From contig JAOZMQ010000024.1 of NCBI GenBank assembly GCA_029934195.1, forward strand, positions 1 to 16,120: a stretch of 16,120 bases of DNA, read 5' to 3'. The translations under genes were made by a program, and so were the position numbers. The stretch comes from Candidatus Cloacimonadota bacterium (GTDB lineage Bacteria; Cloacimonadota; Cloacimonadia; Cloacimonadales; JAOZMQ01). Under the pieces are notes generated by a model. That model searched no databases. It was given only the letters and a program-made list of their open reading frames with translations, and was not told the DNA's origin. Below, in pieces: positions 8,615-16,089 of this stretch; position 1 is the stretch's first letter; the number at the start of each line of letters is the position of its first letter.

Positions 8615-9715
8615 ATGAAAGAAATAAGTAAAGTTTCAGTTAAAAAATTGGAAGAATTTATGGTTGAAGTTTTTTTAGGGTTAGATGTTCCCAAAGAAGA
8701 GGCAAAAATTTGTGCGGATGTGTTAATTACTTCGGATTTGCATGGGATTGAATCTCACGGTGTTGGAAGATTAAAAATGTATTATGATCGCATTAAAGCT
8801 GGTATTCAATCACCAATTACAAAAATTGACATTATCAAGGATAGAAAAGCAATTGCCGTTTGGGATGGAAATCATGGAATGGGACATGTTATTAGTAAAA
8901 GAGCAATGCAAAATGCTATCGATAAAGCTAAAAATTATGGAATGGGAAGCGTTGCCGTCAGAAATTCAACTCATTATGGAATTGCTGGTTATTATGCAAA
9001 ACTCGCTGCTAAACAAAATATGATTGGCTTAACTTTTACAAATGCCAGACCTTCAATTTGTCCTACATTTGGAACAGATCCAATGTTAGGAACAAATCCA
9101 ATTTGTTTTGGTGCTCCGTCTGATCTTGAATATCCTTTCCTTTATGATGCAGCAACTTCTATCTCTCAAAGAGGTAAAGTCGAAGTTCTTGATAGAGAGA
9201 ATAAAGATACTCCTTCTGGATGGGCAATTGATCAAAAAGGAAATCCATACACCGATACAAAAAAATTACTTGTGGATCTCGTGGACAAAAAAGCAGCAAT
9301 GACTCCTCTCGGTGGAATCGGTGAATTGATGGGCGGTCATAAAGGTTATGGTTTAGGAACAATGGTAGAAATTTTGTCTGCCGCATTACAAAACGGTAGT
9401 TACTTACATGATCTTCATGGGTGGGAAAATGGGAAACGAGTTCCATATAAATTGGGACATTTCTTTATGGCAATAAATATTGATTTCTTTACTGAAATTG
9501 ATGAGTTTAAAAAAATTACAGGTGATATAATGCGACAAATGCAGAAATCCAAAAGAGCAGATCTGAATCAACAAATTTATGTTGCCGGAGAAAAAGAATT
9601 CTATAATGAAAAAAGAATCCGTAAAGATGGAGTTCCAATCAACAAAAGACTTCAAGAAAATCTTTTAGTAATGAAAGATGAGTTAAATATTACTTCAATT
9701 GATTTTGATTTTTAA
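8615..9715 (+). CDS. Ldh2-family NAD(P)-dependent malate/lactate-type dehydrogenase
   Basis: The 366-residue product is the typical length for the malate/L-lactate dehydrogenase 2 family, which is unrelated to classical Rossmann-fold malate dehydrogenases. Family signatures appear in order: DLHGIESHGVGRL (residues 41-53), NSTHYGIAGYY (117-127, with the conserved His120), TNARP (142-146), FGTDPMLGTNPICFGAP (152-168), SISQRGKVE (182-190) and LGGIGELMGGHKGYGLG (232-248). Members reduce or oxidise 2-oxo/2-hydroxy acids such as malate, sulfolactate or ureidoglycolate in the cytoplasm. The substrate cannot be fixed from sequence here; malate is the commonest annotation. The start is the ATG at 8615, preceded by GGAGGA 4 nt away. 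A TTG 12 bases upstream is in frame but overlaps this ribosome site, so I reject it. The gene follows the tamB-like gene by 116 nt and shows no functional link to it. Confidence 0.92.
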   Translation: MKEISKVSVKKLEEFMVEVFLGLDVPKEEAKICADVLITSDLHGIESHGVGRLKMYYDRIKAGIQSPITKIDIIKDRKAIAVWDGNHGMGHVISKRAMQNAIDKAKNYGMGSVAVRNSTHYGIAGYYAKLAAKQNMIGLTFTNARPSICPTFGTDPMLGTNPICFGAPSDLEYPFLYDAATSISQRGKVEVLDRENKDTPSGWAIDQKGNPYTDTKKLLVDLVDKKAAMTPLGGIGELMGGHKGYGLGTMVEILSAALQNGSYLHDLHGWENGKRVPYKLGHFFMAINIDFFTEIDEFKKITGDIMRQMQKSKRADLNQQIYVAGEKEFYNEKRIRKDGVPINKRLQENLLVMKDELNITSIDFDF

Positions 9716-9852
9716 AATATCTTATGAATGATTTCTTGATTAGTAAATGCTGAATGGAAAGACATTTTTAACCTTGAAAAGATTAGAAGAGCACTCTTGA
9801 CCTCAATGATTTTAATGTGACACTGGTTTTTAGAAATGAAGAATGAAAAAGA

Positions 9853-9902
9853 CCGAAGTTCCTCGCGATAGCTCAAAATCTTAGCTTTTGCAGGAACTTT
9901 GG
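9853..9902. repeat. Imperfect stem-loop inside repeat copy B
   Basis: CCGAAGTTCCT (9853-9863) pairs with AGGAACTTTGG (9892-9902) over 11 positions including one G-T pair. After an internal loop, AGCT (9870-9873) pairs with AGCT (9883-9886) around a 9-nt loop. No T-run follows, so it is not a standard terminator. It may be the structured core of the element. Confidence 0.5.
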
Positions 9903-10016
9903 GATTGGGAAAATATTCATTCTAGAAAGCTGTACTTATTTTCTTTGCGTCTTTGTGATAAATCTCCTAACCTTTATCATTTCTCACTATTTTCCGTCTA
10001 TTATTTATTCTCTTAA

Positions 10017-10046
10017 ATCCGCGTAACTCTGCGTAAATCTGTGGCT
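10017..10046 (+). repeat. Three tandem 10-bp units
   Basis: Three adjacent 10-mers read ATCCGCGTAA, CTCTGCGTAA and ATCTGTGGCT, with a consensus near ATCTGCGTAA. A related pair, CTTTGCGT and CTTTGTGAT, lies at 9943-9959. The reverse complement of bases 4407-4433 in copy A carries CTTTGTGAT followed closely by CGTAACTCTGC, the same order at shorter spacing. This links the units to the repeat family. Confidence 0.55.
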
Positions 10047-10138
10047 TTTCCTTTTTTGTTCAGGAACTAATTAAATTATCAAAAAATACAAATTTAACTT
10101 CAACAATTCTGAACTTTTACAAAAAAAATAAATTTCTT

Positions 10139-10166
10139 TTGACAAGAAAAAATCACAAACTATTTT
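10139..10166 (+). promoter_or_regulatory. Possible promoter upstream of the GAF/GGDEF-like gene
   Basis: A perfect TTGACA at 10139-10144 is followed after 16 nt by TATTTT (10161-10166), a four-of-six match to a sigma-70 -10 box. It would leave a leader of roughly 120 nt before the ATG at 10296. The composition is very AT-rich and FCB bacteria often use a different consensus, so this is tentative. Confidence 0.3.
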
Positions 10167-10295
10167 TATGATTTAAAAAATAATCACTTAGGAGCTATTG
10201 TGGAATAAATTTTACAAAATAGTAATGAATTAATCGAAATGAATTTGTAAATGTTATCTCATAACAGAATATTTTTATCATTTAAGGAGAAACTT

Positions 10296-11270
10296 ATGGA
10301 TTTGATATTTAAAAGTTACAAAGAAATGTTGAGCAAGTTACAAAGTAAAGATACTATGGAAGAAAAAATGAGTCAAATTCTCAGAAGAATTGAGAAAGAA
10401 TTTACTTTTCAGTCAACAGGCATTTTTATCAAAAACACTAAAACAGAGACTTATAAACTAAAAAATTCTCGTAATATTAGCCATCTATATGAAAAGAAAG
10501 CTGAATTTAGCAAAGAAGATGAAATTATTCATAAACTCAGTAATATTGATATAATTGAATTTACGTCAGAAGATGAATTCAAATTTGAGAAATCATACTC
10601 ACATTTATTGATCTCTCCTTTATATTATGGCGACCATCTTTTAGGCTTTTTATTCATTGATAGAGTTTCTGGAATGTATGATGAAAATGCTATCAATAAA
10701 TTCACTCTTTTCGCTTCTTTATTAAGTTTTATTATAGAGTTGTATTTAAAAGAACATAAGCTACATGAACTTGAAGAGCTTGATAAAAAAACAAACCTTC
10801 TTTGTTATCGTACTTTTGTTGAAAGAAGTTCAATTTTATTTGCACAAGCAAGAAGATATGACCGCCATTTAACTCTTGTTGTTCTTAAAATTGATCATTT
10901 CTCTGAATTATTCCGTACAATAGGCAATACAGCTGCTTCAGATGCAATCTTACAGGTCGCAGGAATAATTAATGCCGGTGTACGAAATAGCGAACTTGTC
11001 AGCTCAATTTATCCAGATACATTTGCCATTCTATTAACTGAAACATCTGTTCAAAATGCAAATTATGTGATCCAAAGACTCCAAGCAAAAATTAAAGAAA
11101 TATCCAATATGCAATCAACACATCTTTCTTGGGGGGTCGTACCTTATGATAAATCACTTTCTTCAATGGAGAAATTTATCAAAATCGGAGAAGAATGTGC
11201 GTTTGAATCTTCAAGAAGAACAGTTCAAAATATTACTACTTATGAGGAGCTAAACCATTTAAAGAGTTAA
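10296..11270 (+). CDS. GAF domain plus degenerate GGDEF-domain regulator
   Basis: The 324-residue product appears to have a GAF-like sensor domain at about 10-155 (HLLISPLYYGDHLLGFLFID is a typical GAF core), a short helical linker (about 152-165), and a GGDEF-fold domain at about 166-315. The fold is recognisable from KTNLLCYRTF, LVVLKIDHFSELFRTIGN (195-211) and AASDAILQVAGII. The catalytic loop, normally GGDEF or GGEEF, reads YPDTF at 239-243. Both glycines and the acidic pair are lost, so diguanylate cyclase activity is unlikely and a sensing or scaffold role is more probable. There is no signal peptide or membrane segment, so it is cytoplasmic. AAGGAGA lies 5 nt before the chosen ATG; an upstream ATG at 10251 has no ribosome site. 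It is followed after 6 nt by a STAS gene, suggesting a co-transcribed signalling pair. The ligand is unknown. Confidence 0.8.
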   Translation: MDLIFKSYKEMLSKLQSKDTMEEKMSQILRRIEKEFTFQSTGIFIKNTKTETYKLKNSRNISHLYEKKAEFSKEDEIIHKLSNIDIIEFTSEDEFKFEKSYSHLLISPLYYGDHLLGFLFIDRVSGMYDENAINKFTLFASLLSFIIELYLKEHKLHELEELDKKTNLLCYRTFVERSSILFAQARRYDRHLTLVVLKIDHFSELFRTIGNTAASDAILQVAGIINAGVRNSELVSSIYPDTFAILLTETSVQNANYVIQRLQAKIKEISNMQSTHLSWGVVPYDKSLSSMEKFIKIGEECAFESSRRTVQNITTYEELNHLKS

Positions 11271-11276
11271 TCTATA

Positions 11277-11906
11277 GTGGAAGAAAAAGAGATTTTACAA
11301 ATATTTTCTAAACCATCAACTGATCTCAAATTTTTGAAGAAGAAATTTAATTTCAATGATAAAAATGAATATCCGAATGATATTACATTACAATTACACA
11401 AACTTAATTATTTAGGAGATTTTATGAGTAATTATCAAATGGCAAATGTTGGAGAAATGTACTATTTCAAATTATCAGGAAAATTAAGATATACAGACAG
11501 TGGTGCGTTTGATTCCATTGTCACAAATTTAGTAAAGAATCATAAATGCAAAAATGTCATCGTGGATCTAAATTTAACAACTTATATGGATAGTACAAAT
11601 CTGGGGATTCTTGCAAGATTGGCAGGAGGAATTTTTGCTTATTCTCATGATAAGATCTCAATAATTTCAAAAAATGTGGACATCATTTCTCTTTTAGAAA
11701 ACTGTGGGTTTGAACAAATTTGTAATATTATCTCAACCTATAATGATCCACAATTAGAAAATCTATCTTTGAAAGAAATGGATGATCAAAAAAGAGAAAA
11801 ATCTTCAATGATGTATGAATCACATAAATATCTTGCAGAAATGAATAAAGAAAATAAATTGAAATTTAAAGATGTCGTCGAGATATTAAAAAAATCTATA
11901 AAATAG
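11277..11906 (+). CDS. STAS-domain protein (anti-sigma-factor-antagonist type)
   Basis: The 209-residue frame contains a STAS domain at about residues 58-152. The strand MYYFKLSGKLRYTDSGAF leads to VIVDLNLTTYMDSTNLGILA, where Asp105-Ser106 sits at the position of the serine phosphorylated in SpoIIAA/RsbV. Such proteins switch partners with anti-sigma kinases, but no kinase or phosphatase is visible here. A charged helical tail (about 165-209) extends beyond the domain. The frame opens at a GTG 6 nt after the GAF/GGDEF-like gene, with a poor ribosome site. A second in-frame start, ATG at 11424, has AGGAG 5 nt upstream and would give a 160-residue protein holding the whole STAS domain. I keep the longer frame because its 49 extra codons are open and look coding in AT-rich DNA where chance stops are frequent; the shorter start is a serious alternative. 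Confidence 0.78.
   Translation: MEEKEILQIFSKPSTDLKFLKKKFNFNDKNEYPNDITLQLHKLNYLGDFMSNYQMANVGEMYYFKLSGKLRYTDSGAFDSIVTNLVKNHKCKNVIVDLNLTTYMDSTNLGILARLAGGIFAYSHDKISIISKNVDIISLLENCGFEQICNIISTYNDPQLENLSLKEMDDQKREKSSMMYESHKYLAEMNKENKLKFKDVVEILKKSIK
11414..11426 (+). promoter_or_regulatory. Strong internal ribosome binding site and ATG in the STAS gene
   Basis: AGGAG at 11414-11418, 5 nt before an in-frame ATG at 11424, matches the pattern before most other genes in this window better than the GTG at 11277 does. It either marks the true start or allows a shorter second product. Confidence 0.5.
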
Positions 11907-12266
11907 AATCAGTTTTAGCAGAATATGGATGTTAATTTATAATTTAACCGAATCTTTTCCTTTTTATCATTCAAATAGAATAAGATAATTCCCTTAAATC
12001 CAATAACTTGGACAAGTCAGAACCAAAAAGAAATTACTCTGAAGAAATAAAGTTCAAAAAAAAATGTTTTACTAATCAATACAAATATATTTGAATAAGA
12101 TACTGAAAATTTTTGTAACACTCTTTTTGATCTCGCTTCTACAAACCTAAAGAATAAATTATTTCCAATTAATTTTTCTTCATTAACTTCAATCTAAAAA
12201 AGTCTTTTTTCGTTCAAGCATATTGAAAAGAAATTCGATAATTTAACCCCCAAAAAAGGAGATCTC
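11907..12266. other. Intergenic region before the CapA-type gene
   Basis: This 360-base gap has no credible gene. Bases 12018-12217 are copy C of the intergenic repeat. Bases 12218-12266 form the leader, ending in AAGGAGA (12256-12262) 4 nt before the TTG start. I see no convincing terminator for the STAS gene and no clear promoter. Confidence 0.6.
12018..12217 (-). repeat. MITE-like intergenic repeat, copy C (inverted relative to copy A)
   Basis: On the minus strand, from 12217, this reads TTGAACGAAAAAAGACTTTT, then GAAGTTAATGAAGAAAAATT and AATTGGAAA, and further on AAAAAGAGTGTTACAAAAA. The blocks and their order match copy A on the plus strand. By my letter-by-letter comparison, the 34 bases from 12107 agree with the reverse complement of copy A at 27 positions. 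The other end, CAGAACCAAAAAGAAATTAC followed by TCTGAAG (12018-12044), resembles the left end in the opposite orientation, giving about 200 bases. A shorter element ending at TTGAATAAG (12091) is also possible. Confidence 0.6.
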
Positions 12267-15200
12267 TTGAAAAAACTGATACTTTTTATAATATGTCTTT
12301 TGGTGTCTGTAGTCTTGTTTTCCCAAAATGATAATAATTCTCGAACATTGATATTGCAAGATTTTGAGAGCGGAAATATTGAATTGACATCTTACGAAAA
12401 CGAGGATTTACAACCGGAAGCTTGGGCTATTGATTCTCTAATAACAAATAACAATTCAAATTATTCTTTAAAATTATTTGGAAATACTTGGAAGGTCGCT
12501 GAGATTGAACCAGAAACAGTAAATGATGGTGATGTTTGGGAAATATCTGCATATTTTGACGGAATTTCTGAAATTAATGGCATTGGGTTTATGGATGAAA
12601 ACAATCAACTTTTTTATTCTTTAGATGGTACTCAGATGTTAAATATCGAAGAATGGATTACAACTTATCAAGGTGCATTTGGAATGGAAATGTGGAATAA
12701 TTTTCAATTTCCTCTTGCTGATGATTGGCTTGCTTGGTTTGAATACTTGCCAATTATTGACAAAATTGTTTTTATTAATGATAATGATTCCGGAGATTCC
12801 GGCATTGTTTATTTTGATGATCTTCTGAATATTACAACCCTTTTACCAATTGAGCCGGAAGTAAATATCAGTTATACCATCGGAGAAATTCAAAGAGATT
12901 TTTTGGGAAATAGAAGTGTTGATGTTGAATTTTCTTGTGAGATTATTGATCCTGATAGTGAAGTGCATACATATTTATGGGATTTTGGTGATGGAAATTC
13001 CAGCATTATCGAGAATCCATTTCATACATTTACTGTTCTTGATAACCACCCTTATACTGTTCTTTTACAAGTTGAAGATGAAACTTTTCAAACCGGACAA
13101 GCTATTACTTCAATTGATGTAGATCCTGGTCCCACTTCATTCCCAATAAAAATGAATTTTGTCGGTGATATTATGCTTGCAAGACATTATGAAGAAGCTG
13201 GTGGTATTATTCCTACTCAAGGAGTAGAAGCTATTTTTGAACCAACTCTCGAGATTCTTAGTGAAAATGCAGATATTACAATTGCAAATTTAGAATGTCC
13301 ACTAACAAATCAAGGAACTCCTCATCCAACAAAATCAATTGTTTTTCGAGGTTCTCCAGATAATGTAAACGGATTAATTTATGCCGGAATCGATGTTGTT
13401 TCTTTAGCAAATAATCATACAATTGATTATGGAGAAGCTGGATTAATACAGACTCAAGAAGTTCTTACAGAAGCAGGAATCTTTTTTTCAGGTGCCGGTT
13501 TAAACTCATATTATGCATACGAACCAACATTTTATTCACATTCAGGAAAAACATTTGCTTTTCTTGCTTCGTGTGATCGAACCGGACAATACAATAATGC
13601 TCAACCATATTTGAATGCAGGTTATAATAAAGCCGGTTTTGCCTATATGACTCCTTATTATATTTCTGAACAGCTCGAAGATGTTGAAAATGTTGCTGAT
13701 TATAAAATATTAGAGCTTCATGCTGGAAGTGAATATTCTCTTGCACCAGGAAGTAATTATGATCTCGCAGATATTATTGATATTTATGATGATGTGAAGG
13801 AGGATGAAGGTTATAATCCATTACTTGACATTCCTCAAATGTGGGATTTTGAGATTCGCCATTTTGCAATTGATGCCGGAGCTGATTTGGTTATTGTGCA
13901 TCATCCGCACATAATTCAAGGATATGAGATCTATAATGGAAAACTAATTGTTCATTCTCTTGGAAATTTTATTTTTGATTTGTCTTATCCGGAAACAATG
14001 CCGACAATGATTCTGCAAACAGAAATTGATGAAAGTGGTTTCACAAAATACAGCTTTAATCCTGTTTTTATTGATGATTATATTCCCACTCCGGCGATAG
14101 GGAATCTTGGTTTACATATTCTTGATTATATCGCAAGAAGATCAAAAGATATGAATACATATATTTATGTTGATCGAGAGAATCTATGTGGAAACATCAT
14201 TATAGATTCTCTTTCAATGGATATTTCTCAGAGGAATTATTCTATTGAGACAGATTTTATTGAGGATAATGGAATGTTTATATCGCCACCTTTACATTTT
14301 CCAAAAGCCGGAAATATTTCTGAGATTACTTCTATCTCTGTCGGAACTGATTTTGATTATCGTGTTGGCCGTGAAATTGTTTGGTTCGGTAATATGGAAA
14401 ATGAAGGCTGTACACTTTGGAATGATAATAGTAATTGGGAGTGGTTTGATGAAACCGAATTTTTACTCGGAGAACGGTCTCTTTGTCATCAAAGAAATTC
14501 CGGAGCGAGTAATGTAATAACCAATTTTGAAAAAAGAATCAAATTTTATCCAACCATAAATGACTATACTTTACACGGTTATATGAAAACAAATAACGGT
14601 GCTGATGTTACCATTCAAATAAGATATTATCAAAGCAGAACGTCTGGAACTTCTCTCGGTACGGAAACAGTTGGAGTCAATTTGTCCGGTGATCACGAAT
14701 GGGAATTTTACTCTAACAAATTAAATCCTCCTACAAATACCAAATATTTTGACATAAGAGTCAATTCAGATGGTCCAAATTCTGGCACTGCATTTTCTTG
14801 GTTCGATGAAGTTGGTGTGATTGAATGGTCTGATTGGGAATCATTTTCAGAAAATCAGTCAATTATTAATCCTTACGACTATTATTATCATCAATATCGA
14901 ACTAATGGAACCATTGCTTCTGCTGAAATTAATTTCATTGAAACTTCTTATGGAGATTTTGGAGAGAATTCTTTTTACACAGATTTTTTAGCTGATTCTT
15001 ACTCTGGTGAAATTCCTTTAGAAGTAAATTTTGAAGATTTAACTACAATTAATTATGGACAAATTACACAATGGTTTTGGGATTTTGGAGATGGTATTTT
15101 AAGTAATGAAGAGAATCCATCACACATTTATACAAGTACCGGTAATTATTTTGTTAGTTTAAAAACAAAAGATATTTATGGAAATACTCATTCAAAAATT

Positions 15201-16085
15201 TCTGACACTCCAATTTCTGTAACTTCCGGAAATCTTCTTTATGGAGATGTCGATTTGAATGGAGAAGTACAAGCTTTTGATGCTTCATTAACACTGCAAG
15301 CGAGTGTCGGATTGGTATTCTTATCACCATCACAAGAAATCTTGGCGGATGTTGACGGTAATGGTGAAATTCAAGCTTTTGACGCTTCCTTAATTTTACA
15401 ATATGTCGTAGGTTTAATTACAGAATTTCCTATTGAACAATCAGATATAAATCTTGTTAGAAGTAATAATTTGAAAGATAAATATGTAAACAGAGAAAAT
15501 TTTTCAATAAAAATGCGTATTGAAAATGATGAAATTATTTTATCTGGCGGAGGTAATATTTCTGGAATGAACATAAATATTGATGAATCTCTAATCATTG
15601 AAAAAATCAAAACAAATCTTCTTTATGCGTGGAATAAAAATAAAATTGCCATAGCATCTGATGAAAATTTTGAAGGAGAATTTCTGAGAATTAAAGCCCA
15701 TAGAACAGGGAAAAAATCTATCCAACAGGCAAATGTATCCTTAATACTGAATACAACAAAGCTATCACAAAAATTGGATATTTCAGAAATTTCGTTTATA
15801 GATGATTTGCCAATTCCAGAAATTTTAGTCGCTCCAAATCCTTTTAATCCAGAAACAAAAATTAGTTTTAATCTCTTAAAACCTACACAAGTTGAATCCA
15901 AAATTTATAATATCAAAGGAGAATTAGTTAAAACTTTTATAAAAAAAGAATTACAGGAAGGAGAATTTAGCAAAATTTGGAAAGGTAATAATGACAGGAT
16001 GATAAAAATTTCATCAGGAATATATTTTATCCGAATAAAATTTGATAATGAAATAAGAACCAAAAAAATATTAATGCTTAAATAA
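12267..16085 (+). CDS. Secreted multidomain CapA/PGA_cap-type protein with PKD, dockerin and T9SS sorting domains
   Basis: The 1272-residue product starts with a signal peptide (about 1-20, ending VVLFSQ). A beta-rich carbohydrate-binding-like domain follows (about 27-195), then a PKD domain (about 202-288, YLWDFGDG at 236-243). The CapA/poly-gamma-glutamate-type domain (about 294-580) carries the metallophosphatase-like motifs GDIML (300-304), NLECPL (341-346), NNHTIDYG (382-389), HAGSEY (485-490), HHPH (545-548) and SLGNFIFD (564-571). Next come a second beta-sandwich (about 705-855), a second PKD (about 908-985, FWDFGDG) and a type I dockerin with two calcium loops (D994-D1005 and D1028-D1039, each followed by an AFDASL-type helix). 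Residues 1055-1175 are unassigned. The C-terminus, from APNPFNPETKISF (1189) to KKILMLK, is a T9SS type A sorting domain. It is therefore probably exported and surface-attached or released. The start is TTG with AAGGAGA 4 nt upstream. Enzymatic activity is unproven; intact motifs suggest the CapA site is active. Confidence 0.88.
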   Translation: MKKLILFIICLLVSVVLFSQNDNNSRTLILQDFESGNIELTSYENEDLQPEAWAIDSLITNNNSNYSLKLFGNTWKVAEIEPETVNDGDVWEISAYFDGISEINGIGFMDENNQLFYSLDGTQMLNIEEWITTYQGAFGMEMWNNFQFPLADDWLAWFEYLPIIDKIVFINDNDSGDSGIVYFDDLLNITTLLPIEPEVNISYTIGEIQRDFLGNRSVDVEFSCEIIDPDSEVHTYLWDFGDGNSSIIENPFHTFTVLDNHPYTVLLQVEDETFQTGQAITSIDVDPGPTSFPIKMNFVGDIMLARHYEEAGGIIPTQGVEAIFEPTLEILSENADITIANLECPLTNQGTPHPTKSIVFRGSPDNVNGLIYAGIDVVSLANNHTIDYGEAGLIQTQEVLTEAGIFFSGAGLNSYYAYEPTFYSHSGKTFAFLASCDRTGQYNNAQPYLNAGYNKAGFAYMTPYYISEQLEDVENVADYKILELHAGSEYSLAPGSNYDLADIIDIYDDVKEDEGYNPLLDIPQMWDFEIRHFAIDAGADLVIVHHPHIIQGYEIYNGKLIVHSLGNFIFDLSYPETMPTMILQTEIDESGFTKYSFNPVFIDDYIPTPAIGNLGLHILDYIARRSKDMNTYIYVDRENLCGNIIIDSLSMDISQRNYSIETDFIEDNGMFISPPLHFPKAGNISEITSISVGTDFDYRVGREIVWFGNMENEGCTLWNDNSNWEWFDETEFLLGERSLCHQRNSGASNVITNFEKRIKFYPTINDYTLHGYMKTNNGADVTIQIRYYQSRTSGTSLGTETVGVNLSGDHEWEFYSNKLNPPTNTKYFDIRVNSDGPNSGTAFSWFDEVGVIEWSDWESFSENQSIINPYDYYYHQYRTNGTIASAEINFIETSYGDFGENSFYTDFLADSYSGEIPLEVNFEDLTTINYGQITQWFWDFGDGILSNEENPSHIYTSTGNYFVSLKTKDIYGNTHSKISDTPISVTSGNLLYGDVDLNGEVQAFDASLTLQASVGLVFLSPSQEILADVDGNGEIQAFDASLILQYVVGLITEFPIEQSDINLVRSNNLKDKYVNRENFSIKMRIENDEIILSGGGNISGMNINIDESLIIEKIKTNLLYAWNKNKIAIASDENFEGEFLRIKAHRTGKKSIQQANVSLILNTTKLSQKLDISEISFIDDLPIPEILVAPNPFNPETKISFNLLKPTQVESKIYNIKGELVKTFIKKELQEGEFSKIWKGNNDRMIKISSGIYFIRIKFDNEIRTKKILMLK

Positions 16086-16089
16086 TATT

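Larger units (their letters stand above)
9751..10062 (+). repeat. MITE-like intergenic repeat, copy B
   Basis: The left end TGAATGGAAAGACATTTTT followed by AACCTTGAA (9751-9778) matches the family's left end. The right end TCCTTTTTTGTTCA (10049-10062) is close to the reverse complement of the same sequence as seen at 16090-16104. Within it, AAATGAAGAATGAAAAAGA (about 9835-9852) resembles the copy A interior. This is the longest copy at about 312 bases, and its interior also carries a strong hairpin and GCGTAA-type units. The boundaries are approximate and rest on degenerate ends. Confidence 0.5.
9716..10295. other. Long intergenic region before the GAF/GGDEF-like gene
   Basis: This 580-base gap holds no convincing gene. 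Bases 9751-10062 make up copy B of the intergenic repeat, with its own stem-loop and a short tandem array, both listed separately. Bases 10063-10295 are AT-rich leader sequence with a possible promoter near 10139 and an AAGGAGA ribosome site at 10284-10290. An in-frame ATG at 10251 lacks a ribosome site and is not used here. Confidence 0.6.

Noticed and set aside
10251..10295. An earlier ATG for the GAF/degenerate-GGDEF gene
   Set aside because: There is no ribosome site before 10251, while AAGGAGA precedes the ATG at 10296 at ideal spacing.
13465..13746. A 93-codon minus-strand open frame within the CapA-type gene
   Set aside because: It lies inside a long gene with clear domain motifs, has no ribosome site or recognisable features, and is composition-driven.
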